DNA of 64,000 nucleotides from Hormiphora californensis (Eukaryota; Ctenophora; Tentaculata; Cydippida; Pleurobrachiidae): NCBI GenBank assembly GCA_020137815.1, contig CM035352.1, positions 2,859,131 to 2,923,130 of the forward strand, read 5' to 3'. Shown piece by piece: positions 36,635 to 58,707 of this stretch (position 1 is its first letter; each line of letters starts with the position of its first letter). The notes under the pieces were generated by a model. It saw only the letters and a program-made list of their open reading frames with translations, ran no database searches and was not told where the DNA came from. The position numbers and the translations under genes were made by a program.

Positions 36635-37854
36635 TAGGGGTGCTAAGGAAAGAGAGAAGAAGGTGGAGAGACATGTGTACACGCAAATTCCCCAGCATTA
36701 CATCCGGGGCACTATCACGCACTGACGAGCAAACAAACACACGCATTGTACGTGAAGCAATGGACAAAGAGTTGCTAGCAAAAAGGAATTAGTCGTGTTT
36801 AATTACTCGGTTACTTTTCCACTCCTTCTCTCTTTCTTTCTCTCTACAGAAACGGATTATACTAATACGTGCCTTTGATTACTGAGTGTCACTTGCACAT
36901 GTCGCAGACACAACCTGTTGCACTTAATTTATGGAAAATTAATGGAAGAAAAACGAATAGCCTAGGTGTCTTTTAGAAAGAAATAGTGAGAGACAGATAT
37001 ATATAGTGAGAGAGATGGATAAAAAGAAATTAATTCGCTACTATTTCTGATCAAATACATTGTGACACCCAGTAACCCGAAATGCACGTTAATTTCACTC
37101 CTGAGTATAGTAAGCGAACTCCGGGAAAAAATTGGTGACATTGACACCTCACACGAGCGAGACCGAGATTGAGCTCGCACATATCTCCGAAGCAGAGAGC
37201 TAGCAATGGTACCAATTGGGACAACCGTGGACACCATGGATGAAGAAAAACAAAGGTGCACAGTTCACTAATAACAACTAACCTTGTTCTTATAGGTTCT
37301 TCCTGTCTGGCACCGCGGACCCCATCTGAGCCACCAGACAGGGTTGTTCCGAGATCCTGGTATAACTGCAGCTCCTGTACAGCGCTATAACACCGTGTCA
37401 CCATGTGTGTTGGTTTACCCAGTTAGTCAGCTTCCTCGTCGTCAAAACTTCACTTCTCTCTGCATTTTATCGCTGTCCATGCTACAATATGATTGCTTGA
37501 GTATATTATCTGGGATTGTGGCATTTATGTGACACATTTTTCAATCATGACATTTCACTATCAGGTCAAATACATATCATGTAGCCAATTTGAGATGTGT
37601 TTTTTCTCTCTGATCTCTCTCTCTACCTCTGTTTATCTCTCTCTCTCTCTTTCTACTCCTCTCTCTTTCTCACTTCCCCTCCCTCTGTCATTCTACGACT
37701 CATATCTCAGCACCACCCTGGGTCTCAGTGGGGGGTCCACGGGTGGACATTCAGTTGCTACGACAACTAAACTGAAACATGTGTGTACTGTCTCTCTCGA
37801 GGGAGAGGCGGTAGCTGCATGCTTAGGTATACAACTGTTTGATTGTGTTTGATT
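36635..37854. other. Stretch without a supported gene
   Basis: An open minus-strand frame starts at ATG 37404 and could splice at 37280 (donor GTTAGT), and another runs 37261-36962. Neither resembles a known family and I leave both uncalled. 37600-37700 is CT-rich. Confidence 0.4.
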
Positions 37855-38991
37855 GTGTAGGGTAGCCACTGGCTATTTGAAACAGTTTTTCACTTTTTTC
37901 CCTTGCCTGCCCACAAATCAAGTCGAACCCAAATTTTTTTGACCTTGTGTTACCGAGACAGTCCCTGGGTAGTTTTTTGGGTGGTTGGAGATGTCTCATT
38001 TTGTCTTCCGGGGCCAGGGTCACGTGATATCTATCCAAATTTGGTGTTTCAGATAGCCCGCCTCGGTCTGCTAATTTGAAACACCCGTATCTCCCTCAAT
38101 TTTTCCACGAAACCGAAATTTTTGACATGGAATAGTTAGAAAAGGGTTGTGCAGAGCCATTCCATGTCTGAAATCTGAATTTGTTTGCATGTGCTTGGTG
38201 CAGTGAATGTTTCCAAAAATTGTTTCAAATAGCCAGGAAAACAGTTTTTGCCCCAAATTCGGCCAATTTTTGGCGGAAATGGCTAAACTCATAATTCATA
38301 TCCTCCCTATGCTCAAAATGAACATCAAAAATTTCCGACAGCGGATTTGGAGAAAAGTGTTTCAAATAGCCCTCCGCAGTGTTTCAAGTTACCAGACTCG
38401 CCTGCCCTGCAGCTCATAACATAGCGAAAACCACTGGACCCGACTAATTTCGATACGCTGAATCACGTAAGCAACTTTTCCAATCCGTATGAGGTCGATA
38501 AAGTGCCCTAATTGAGTATAATTGCTCAATTAAGGCATTTTCCCGACCTCTGAGGGATTGGAAAGGTTGCTTACGTGATTCAGCGTATCAAAATTAGTCG
38601 GAAAAGTGCCCTCACATAAGTATAAATCATTTCCAGGTGAAAAGTTGTAAATGGGGTAAATAAGACCCAATTATGCTTAATTAGAACACTTTTCCGATCT
38701 GAGACGGAGCCCAGAGGTTTAAAAAAGCTATTTATAATTATATTTAAGTTTCTCAATTTTCATTTTTTGAAATAAAGAGGAAATCTTTGAATTTTTTGTT
38801 TAAACACAAGGATTGTTTCTATTTCAGAATTTAAAACAACGGCATGAGTACCTACTGTTTGCTATGCATCTCCCAAGACAAGCTACTACATACGCGGCAC
38901 TACGTTTCAAATAGCCAGACCATGCGTTTCAAATAGTCAGACACTGTTTCACATTGGCAGGCGTTTCAAATAGCCAGTGGCTACCCTACAC
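37855..38991. mobile_element. 1.1-kb TIR element with internal TTTCAAATAGCC repeats
   Basis: Terminal inverted repeats of about 29 bp: GTGTAGGGTAGCCACTGG...TGAAAC at the left and the complement ending CCAGTGGCTACCCTACAC at the right. Seven or more copies or variants of GTTTCAAATAGCC recur inside, in both orientations. A central foldback (about 38437-38600, ACTAATTTCGATACGCTGAA and complement) lies in the middle. No transposase frame was found, so it is probably non-autonomous. The flanking duplication is unclear. Confidence 0.75.
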
Positions 38992-40038
38992 TTAACATTA
39001 TTGAAGTTGTATATTTTATAGTAAACTAAAGTCAACTGCAACTGCAGTACATTCAATTTAATGTCGCGACACAAAGTGAATACCAATTCAGTCTAACTAC
39101 TGTCTAGTGTTAAAATATAGATTTGAAACTATTTCTTTCGTTCATTCTATTTCTTTGTCTTAGCGACCATCCCAAAAGGGGGGACTGTCGTCTTTTTGTG
39201 CGTACTGACCTGCAGAGTGCAGTCTCATCTATCATAGTGTCATCTGTCTATAATAGTCGATATATCTGTCTACATGTAGCAACCATGCTCAATTTGGATA
39301 GTTGAGGGAGTGGTGATGGATCAAGGAGTGGTGATCAGGGAGTGCCTTGGCTGCACAGGAAGCCGTGACGGCGTTAAATGCCACCGTCATGCCTGTGCCG
39401 TGACGTGTGGTATTGCCAGTTGGGATTTAAAAGAACAGAGAGAGATAATGAGTGGGTGGTCTTTATAATTAGCTGAGCTGGGGTATATAAGAACACCTGC
39501 TAAACTCGGGTAGCAGGTGCTCTTATCGCACCTTCCTGAAACAGCCCTGCCTCCTTGGAATAAATTCTGTAATATTATTTCTCCCTCAGCTCCTTTCTAT
39601 TTCTCTTGTTGTTGCGAAAACCCGCCTGTGCATATATTATCAGGCGTACGGAAAGTGTACTCATATTTCATTTTGATTGTCTTTCCTAGCTCAGGAACAT
39701 TGATACCGGGCAGCAGCAGCAGGTATGGTTTGTGTGTTGTTGCTATGGTTACCGACAGCTGTGTCGATGCTATGACAACGATCAGCTCGTTTATTGTGAG
39801 CGGGTGTATAATAATTACCAACCATTCATCTCCATGTTTAGGGTCTCAATCGTTTAGGGTCTCAATCGTTTAGGGTCTCAATGTTTATAACAGTCCTAAT
39901 TGTTTAGGGTCTTGATTGCTATAGTTTATCCCGGAGAAAGGAAACATCTGTCTTGTTTCCAACCACCCGGACATGATTGTCATTTTGATAATGATCAGTA
40001 GCTGAGAAAATTCCTGGGATAGATTCACAAAGAAATGC

Positions 40039-40104
<66 letters not shown>

Positions 40105-42260
40105 TAGAGAGAGAGAGGTAGAGACAGAGAATGATAAAGGGGCAATCGGTTCTCACCGAACCCATCAAATCTAAAGACTCCCTAGTCAGCTTCTGTAACA
40201 AATTTCCCACGGAACCGGTAGAGAGTAATTTTAACGATAGAGAGAGCAAGAGAGGGAGAGAGATAGAAAGAAAGAGATCAGAGATAGAAAGAAGGAGAGG
40301 GGGTCACGGGAACAGATAGTCTGTCTGAGAATTGGGTCAAGATTGCATCTGTTCATTTTAAGTTGTTTAAGCTCTTCATTTGATAGTACAAATACAACAG
40401 TTGCTCTGCGATTGGCCCTTGCTTGGTAACGAGGTTTCATACATAACAATTTCATAGAAAACAATTTATGCAGTGCGGCAGCACTGCTGCGGTAGCCCGT
40501 CCTAATTTAAGTAGATCCGATAAAATTAGTAAAACCTCACTCTGTTTAGATTATGTCTTGTTGAGTAATCCCATACTCAACAAGTTATGTCATGGTTCAG
40601 TGTCTCACAGCTCCCTTACCGGCCTCTGCCCGCCGTGACCTCCACGTCTCACCATACTGTAAGTCCTACATGTTTGTGAGATTTTGCAAATCCTAATAGG
40701 ATTTAATCCTATGATAATTAATGTGGATGTAAACATTTGGGTGTTAGGTTGAGTTGTTCTTGTTTAAGGTTCAATGTCGTAGCAGAAGTGAAGTCCCCGT
40801 ACCTAGTCGCTTTTACTGTTTGTCAGGGAGGATTTAGAGATCTACAAATTATGTATACATGTTAGCGATAGAACTATAGAATATCATGGCCTAATAAATA
40901 TTATGCATCACACGGGAATTAGGCGTTACCATAACTCCCTCAAATTCACTTTTTTGTACCTTTGGGTCGCTCTTAAATCTTCTTCCGTGCTCTAAAATGG
41001 TATTATGCAATGTATCAATGCTAAAAGTTATCACTTGATACGAGATCTGCCAAATCTGCATTCTGACAGCCCCTTTCTCTTATGTGTCTGATCCCAGTAT
41101 TAGTTACACCCATATTTGGTGTACATCGCAGTTTTCCGCTTGACAACTTAATTGAGAGACAGGGCAACGTGTTCAGCCATCATGAGAGGCACGTGTCTCC
41201 CCCTTTAAATTCTTTCTCAATCTTGCAAATTGCAAATCTTCGTTAAAGCTCTGGTTGAGCCATCAAAATTCAAAGCAAATTTAAAAAAACTAAAAGAAGT
41301 TATAGGCACTGTATGGAAGTGTTGGGAAGCTCAGAATCACACGATCATGTTTTGTTGCAATATTACAAACAAACAAACCTTCTTCCAACGTACCATATCC
41401 GGCCTCCAGCGAAACAGTTCATAGGTTCGTATGTATGCAGCATGGTTCATAGTCTTGAATTAAGTTGTTGTGAGAACTATGGAAAAACCAAAAAAAAATC
41501 GCTACTGAACACTGAACAGTGATTAGTGAACACTCACAGAGCTACACAATTATTGTAACCTTGGTAACCTTGGTAACCCTGGTAACCCTCGAATTCGTTT
41601 CAGGTGCTCTCCCGAAGTTGTACAATAGACCCTCACGAGTCGCCTACTACAAAGTCTCGTCATGGCCAGTGGTAACTCAGGTACGTTTATAATTTGCACC
41701 ATACCACTTTTTACTTGAACGACTTTGACTGGACATTGACAATAAAAACCGTTATCATGGGCCTCAAGATTACATCTGAAACAAGAATACATAGCTAGGT
41801 ACTTATGAGCTATGAGAGCTTATGCAATATAGTACTTGCGCAACTCTAAAATAGACACATGTCAAGAAGCGCTTATGGTTGCATCATCACTATCTTTATT
41901 GAAGTTCTTATGATGAGAGGATATATATAATCACAGTGGTACAGTACTAGTACAGAAGTAGTACAGAAGTAGTAGTACAGTGACCATGGAGAGCAGGAGT
42001 GACCATGTATTGGGCTGTTTTCTCGTGGCTGCAGTCAACTCTTGCCTTGTTCGACTCTCCATCCCCGCACAAAAAGTCAACTCCACCTTCTCTAAGGTAC
42101 TGGGGTAAAAGTTGTTGAGTAAAGGTACAAGAGCTCATTATCATTCGGTCTCCTTTGCTGCGTCTAATCTTAAAAACCGTTCTCTACTTTACGACTCTGA
42201 CTTCTTTTTCTCTCATACATCCCCCCTCTCTCTCTTTCTCTCTCTTTCTCTCTCTTTCTC

Positions 42261-42318
<58 letters not shown>

Positions 42319-42761
42319 CCTCCCCCCTCTCTCTCTCCCTCTCTCGCTGTATCACGTGGTCTTATGCTTGTGATCCAGCTAAGATTCTGCACCTTGTTAC
42401 ATGTCTGTGCGAGTGTGTAAGCGCTTGTTCAGTATCTTAACGCTCTGTTTGATATATCCATGATCATGTCACTAAGATAGAATAATTCTTGATCCCGTTC
42501 TGTTGCCGTTTTATAGTGTATCAAAGAGGGTTGTAATTGCTCGTGTATGGATTTCTCTGCTAAACTTCAAAGATTTTGTTGATATTACTCTGCTTGTTAC
42601 CATGGTTTGATCGTTGCGTGCATGCAGAAATAAAGTAAACGCTCAATTTGAACGTCATTTTCTCCATCCTCTCCGAGATTCGAGTCATTTTTGAAATTGC
42701 TAATCTTACTGTGAAACCACACTGATAATTTAGTGTAGCAAGTGTAGTTGTAGCGTTCACG
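38992..42761. other. Stretch with orphan exon-like frames only
   Basis: (GA)n lies at 40045-40130 and 40240-40300, and (CT)n at 42222-42345. Three exon-like pieces are noted but not assembled: minus 39821-39597 (PYLLLLPGINVPELGKTIKM, ends in stop), minus 41767-41690 (CNLEAHDNGFYCQCP between TTTCAG and GTACCT), and plus 41986-42095 (ACCATGG start, signal-like FLVAAVNSCLV, then donor GTACTG). A short AACCTTGGT/ACCCTGGT repeat is at 41555-41590. The rest shows nothing. Confidence 0.4.
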
Positions 42762-53430
<10,669 letters not shown>

Positions 53431-54171
53431 CAGTCGGACCCCGATTTACCGGGCCCCGATTTACCGGAACCCCGATTTACCGGGAGGATTTCTTTCCCCC
53501 GATTTTTTTGGAAAATTTTCGAAGTTTTGCCGGTTGGTAAACTTGCATTTGCAATTCGCTAGGTCTAATGGGGATCACGTATCGGTTCGTTTCAAACCTT
53601 CTAATTAGCGGCAGGGCACGTGATAAGATGTACCGATTCGAAACACGATTCGAACGTGTCTGGTATACCTTAGAAAAATTTCATAACTTTTTTGCAAAAT
53701 TTTACAGAATGATTGTCAATGCTTTGATCGATGCTCCCCGTAAATTTTCAGAGAAAAAGTTATTTTGAAACTTTGATACTTCCTCAGCCCGCTTAGGGTG
53801 CCCAGATTCGGCATGGTATCACGTATCGGTTCGTTTCGAACCGTCTAATTAGCGGCAGGACATGCGATAAGATGCACCGATTCGAAACACGATTCGGACT
53901 CGGTCGGGGTGGTTTACCTTGGAAAAAGTTTTTACAATTTTTTTTGAATTTTTTAAGTTTTCTATTTCTAATGACAGAAGCAATGATCATATTGTCATCA
54001 ATAAATGTATACTATACAGTTAGAGGTGTCTTGGCATAGAATTTTGGACACAAGTAGGATTTATGGGTAGGGTTTATGGGTCAAATATGCTCTACCCCGA
54101 TATACCGGGCACCCCGATTTACCGGGAAAAATGGCTTCCCCCGAGGATCCCGGTAAATCGGGGTCCGACTG
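53431..54171. mobile_element. pogo/Tigger-like non-autonomous element
   Basis: Begins CAGTCGGACCCCGATTTACC and ends with the complement GGTAAATCGGGGTCCGACTG, flanked on both sides by TA. TA target and CAGTCGGACC-type ends are those of pogo/Tigger Tc1-mariner elements. Inside, a block of about 90 bp (ATCACGTATCGGTTCGTTTC ... CGATTCGAAACACGATTCG) is present twice, at about 53573 and 53818. No intact transposase. Confidence 0.8.
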
Positions 54172-54261
54172 TAATTGATATGAAACATAAAAATCGAACA
54201 AAACAAAACGCAGAAGGCATCTGGATAAAAACTGTTGTATAACAATTGGAAGTGACGCGAT

Positions 54262-54333
54262 CTGTCTGGCGCCGTGACCCGATCTGAGTGTACTGTCGCG
54301 AGAATCAAATCGGGGTCTGGCGCCGCCAGACAG
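54262..54333. mobile_element. CTGTCTGGCG MITE, best-preserved copy
   Basis: 72 bp with matching ends CTGTCTGGCG...CGCCAGACAG and paired CCCGAT / ATCGGGG inside. Confidence 0.7.
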
Positions 54334-54395
54334 TATGCGATTGGTTATTGTGTCTCCCCTTTCAGAGGAGAAACTGTTTTCAACTACGATAGTAT

Positions 54396-54665
54396 AGTCG
54401 AATTTTTTAATCAAGGGACAGGGGCCGCGCATTTACAAAAGTCGATTTGCGCGTGCTAAACGTTTTCGCTCATATCTCCTGTTCCTTATAAGATAAAGAC
54501 TTGGTCTTGGTTGCGTTGAAAAGGTCTTAAAATTATCTTTCCAACGCTTCCAGGTTCAAGTCTTAAGATTGCCAGGAACTTGATCTCGATTATCACGCGC
54601 AAATACAAAGCTGCGCGACTCCTCTGAATGCGCGGCCCCCTGTCCCTTGATTAAAAAATTCGACT
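54396..54665. mobile_element. Foldback element AGTCGAATTTTTTAATCAAG
   Basis: Ends AGTCGAATTTTTTAATCAAG...GGGACAGGGG pair with CCCCTGTCCCTTGATT...ATTCGACT. The 270-bp body has no coding capacity. Confidence 0.75.
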
Positions 54666-54666
54666 T

Positions 54667-54970
54667 TATGACATACTGCCTACGGAACGTTTGAGGACAC
54701 ATTGAGGGCACATTAAGGACACATTGTGGACACATTAAGGACACATTAAGGACATATCGTGGACAGTCTGGGGACACATTGTGGACAAATTTGGGATATT
54801 TGATGTGAAAGCTTCTATTTTTGTTGTGGACACATTGAGGACACATTGAGGAGTGAGGACACACTGAGGACGATGTGTCATCAGACTGTCCACGATGTGT
54901 CCACGATGTGTCGGGTGTCCCCAATGTGTCCTTAATGTGTCCTCAAACGTTCCGTAGGCAGTATGTCATA
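54667..54970. mobile_element. Foldback element carrying a 12-bp minisatellite
   Basis: Ends TATGACATACTGCCTACGGA and its complement. The arms and centre consist of repeated GGACACATT(A/G)A words (about 12 bp), on one strand in the left half and mostly complementary in the right half. It abuts the previous element. Confidence 0.75.
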
Positions 54971-56375
54971 CTACCGAAGATCCAGCTATTGCGTAGCAGG
55001 CGATTGCTTAGGTGAAAGTGCCTGTGTTCAGCATGACCATAGCCCTCAGTCTGATTAGTGATTGGTCAATGACTTGCACGTTGTCTTAAAGAATTTGTGG
55101 GGGAAAGTTTTTGCTTACCGTTTTCTCCCTACAACCAGCCCTGTGTGTCTCTTCTCCTGAGCTGTCCTGAGCTGATGCTCTTGCGAGGGCATCCTTACCA
55201 GGGCATCTTTGAGGGATTACATGTAACCACTGTATACACTTAATTGCAACTCAATGTGGATTTATAAAACTCAATACCGACATCAGTTTCCTATTTTGTA
55301 ACTGGTCCCTTAGGGACTGATGTCGGTTTCCAGGTCCCGCGGTTGCCACTAGCAATACTGACACTACGTGCAGCGCCTACTTTCAATGCAATTCACATCG
55401 AAATTCGGTCACGTGATCGTAGATGTCGTGCACATCTGGTTCACCAGGAGTGTCCCAGCTGCAAACTGGTGTCAGTTTCCAACCTGATATCAGCTTCCAA
55501 TGTGTAACTGGAGCGTAACAGAAGGGGAGAGAGATTGTGCAGTAGCGTCAACACGTTCTCTCTTGATGCCCTAAGGTAGTTACCATTGTTCTGGTCTTCT
55601 TTTCAGACTTGTTGTTCCCACACACCGCAATTCAGAATTTATCATCTTTTATTTAAGCTCATCCATGATCACTGCTTTCCGATTTTCTTCTGCAGACAGT
55701 AGACACTCTTCTCTTTAAGATTACAGCCAGCCTTGAAGATGCACCAGCACATGACAATGGCTTGAAACTATCGCTCAGAAAAGACTTTTAAATATCGCTT
55801 CTCACTGTCTCAGATACAGCTTCATCTTGAAGCTGGATAATCTTCTTTTGAAGTTGGATGTTACCCCTTTCTGACACGTTCGTGGCTCCTTTTCCAGTCT
55901 TCATACTTGCTGATCATTCATCTCTTCTTCACTTCTATATACCGTAAGCCTGAATAACTGTACAGAAAACCTTCCCCTGGGGGAGCACAGTAAATCACCA
56001 GGTTTAACTGTGGTGTAGTATTCAATATTTCAATGGGTATTCTATAGCATTCTGGTATTCTCTCTGTGTTTTTGCAGTTGATGTCTGTTGAATAACTTCT
56101 TACTCAACAAGTCTGGGAGAGATATGTAGACTGTAGTACATATCTCGAGATAATATCTCTGATCCCAGAGTTAATCCCAGATTTAATTTGTTGAGTACAT
56201 ATTATGTACGTGTCAATAATATTATTATTGCTACATAGTACCACCATAACTACATATATTGCAATTATTATTAGTGCTATTATTAGAGTTCTTTAGAACT
56301 CGGAGGGGGTAACGGCTCTGATAGGTGTATCATGATCAGGCCACCCGCATAACTATTCAGAACCCGAGGTATGCT

Positions 56376-56439
56376 CTGTCAGAGCATTGGCCTGACCCAT
56401 TCTCGCGCGAGAACTGTGGTCAGAGCATTGGCCTGACAG
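56376..56439 (-). repeat. Small palindromic element, GTCAGGCCAATGCTCTGAC family
   Basis: Inverted copy of the 4892-4964 element, including the TTCTCGCGCGAGAA core. Confidence 0.65.
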
Positions 56440-57075
56440 GGTATGCTCCAGTTGCAGTTTTGGACCCTGCAATCTGTAACTGGTCCTTTATGCTCCTTTG
56501 AAAGCTACAACAGCTGCAAACATCCCATATAGCTATCACGGGGAAACAGTAAAATCTGTGATATTGCTATCTAAAATTTCCCATGTTTGAAATCATGTGC
56601 TTTACAACCTAACTACTGCCTTGCCCGACAGAACAACCTAACTCCTAACCTTTCCTGGTTTTAACTATTCCTAGAATCTGTTAATACTTCTAGAATATTC
56701 CGGAGGGAAAGCTTACCAGTGATCATACAGTGACAATGGGGGAAGGGAGTAGGAAACGGTTAGACACAGGTGGAATAGAATTTTAGAAGAAATTGCGATT
56801 AAATGAATGATATCATGATAGTCTGATCAGATCGAGAAAAAAGAAGTAAGATTGAGAAATTTATAGCGATAGAGCGGGCACTGCACCTCTCTATTACAGA
56901 TTGCCTTTTCCCATGTTCAGTTCCTGAAAGGTGGGGCGCAACCAATGAGATTGGAGCATTCAGCATGACAGCTAAATCTACAACCACGGTGTAACACGTG
57001 CCCAAGTTAAAGAACCTTTTATGTCTAGCTGTCAATGTGCGGAGAGAATGGAAGCTGGTGAGAGATTTAAGCGAA

Positions 57076-57256
<181 letters not shown>

Positions 57257-57603
57257 TTGTTCGAGAAATAGATATGAGAACGAGAAGAGAGGGTGAGAGA
57301 GATCGATGGTTAAGGTGAAGACACGAGCACAAGAGAACTACTCTCATGCTTTATCTCTCTCTCTCTCTCTCTCTCTCCCCCCTCTCTCTCTCTTTCTCTC
57401 TCTCTCTCTCACTCTCTCTCTCTCCCCCTCTCTCTTTCACCTTTCAAGATTATTTCTCTCCACAATTAGATGTGACGTGTTAAACGTTGTGCTCATGCTC
57501 CCTGGTTACTCGGTTACAGGTTGTCTCACGTGACAAGCTCTCTCCCTGTCACGGGGTATGCCACGTGCCTCGCCTGTCACCTCTCACTCGCCACCCGGGA
57601 TCA

Positions 57604-57611
57604 TATAAAAG
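57604..57611 (+). promoter_or_regulatory. TATA box of the small secreted-peptide gene
   Basis: TATAAAAG lies 105-112 bp upstream of the ATG at 57716. A CTCAGTGCTTT start region follows at about 30 bp. Confidence 0.65.
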
Positions 57612-57715
57612 CACCCCAAATTGAGGTTATTTCTCAGTGCTTTTTATTTCAACACAACAACAACCACCTCCACCAGCTCTATACAGCTCCCGTCGCCACC
57701 GACCAAGGAATCACC

Positions 57716-58707
57716 ATGCTTCACCTTCTCGCCACCCTTCTTTTTGTGTAAGTATTCACAGAATCCATTTTGATTACTTAATTTTTGAGTAAGTAACCCC
57801 TTACTCAACAATTTTGTTCCACCACGTTACTCTGTTCCACGTTTCAGTTCGTTAGGATTCATTGATTCATTGAGTATATGATTTCTAACACCCCCTCTTT
57901 CCTTCAGAGGCTGCATGTTCAACAATGTAGTGGAGGGCGAGGCCAGGGCAACCATCAACGATCTATCATCCGCATCATCAGCTGGTAAGAGAGAGACAGA
58001 TACACTTCCCCATGATATCATTAACAATCCTTTCGAACTAAGCCAGATTTATAGAAGAACCCCCCCCCCCCCCCCGGCCCCCTCCTCCCCCCCCCCCCCC
58101 CCCCCCCCCCCCGCCCCCCGCTTAACCTCTCAATATTGGAGACCACCTATTAACAGTTTTAACAAGGATATATCTTCCTATTCAGAGTTCGTTGAAGATC
58201 TGGGAGCGGTAGACAGCGCTGAGAAGTCATCCATTGTCTCAATGCACGAAGCAGAAGAGGGTAAATTAACAAACATCCCATTTTACTTTACTCCTTAATT
58301 AATTGTTAATTATTTCGCATTATTAATCATCAGTTTGCATTTTCAAAGCCCCCTAGTTCATGCCCCTATAACAACTCTTACCTGCTAATAATATTGACAT
58401 CTTCTCCCAAACACCACCATCAAGGCCATCAAGCTAGCTACTACTTTTACCTATACCTATGAACCACTCCCTGTTTCATACATTCGATCACTATTCAAGT
58501 TGCACAAGATCATAGTTAAATTGTTCATACACAGTCTCAGCTGCGACTCAACATCTGAGAGGCAATCAAATTATCTTCTAACTCCATTGATCTCCCATTG
58601 ATCTATCACTCACGAGACCAACATGATATCAGAACAACACGTACCGTCATATTGGCTGACTCTAACCCCCATATTCCCCCTGCTCAGGTGCCGTATACGG
58701 TCGCTAG
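57716..58707 (+). CDS. Small secreted protein or peptide precursor
   Basis: Exons 57716-57747, 57908-57984, 58186-58260 and 58688-58707 (TAG) give 67 aa, with GTAAGT, GTAAGA and GTAAAT donors, CAG acceptors and consistent phases. The start is in good context (ATCACCATGC) below a TATA box. Signal peptide MLHLLATLLFVVGC. The rest is acidic (ATINDLSSASSAEFVEDL, MHEAEEGAVYGR) with no domain; the C-terminal Gly-Arg is noted. The 201-bp intron between the second and third exons has no stop and is a multiple of three. If it is retained, 67 residues including a poly-Pro run are added; the fourth-exon junction is the least certain. It may be a secreted peptide, matrix or venom-like small protein; the function is unknown. 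Confidence 0.55.
58056..58115. repeat. Poly-C tract
   Basis: About 60 bases, nearly all C, encoding poly-Pro in the retained-intron frame. Its length is likely to be unreliable in any assembly. Confidence 0.9.

Noticed and set aside
36962-37404. Minus-strand frames of 99 and 117 residues upstream of the ShKT-sushi gene
   Set aside because: No recognisable domain, weak splice context, and not needed for the neighbouring gene.
54556-54924. Minus-strand 122-residue frame with CPQCVLNV repeats
   Set aside because: Produced by the GGACACATT minisatellite inside a foldback element.
57976-57996. GKR amidation/cleavage site in the small secreted protein
   Set aside because: GGTAAGAGA is simply how a splice donor translates, so the site exists only if the intron is retained.
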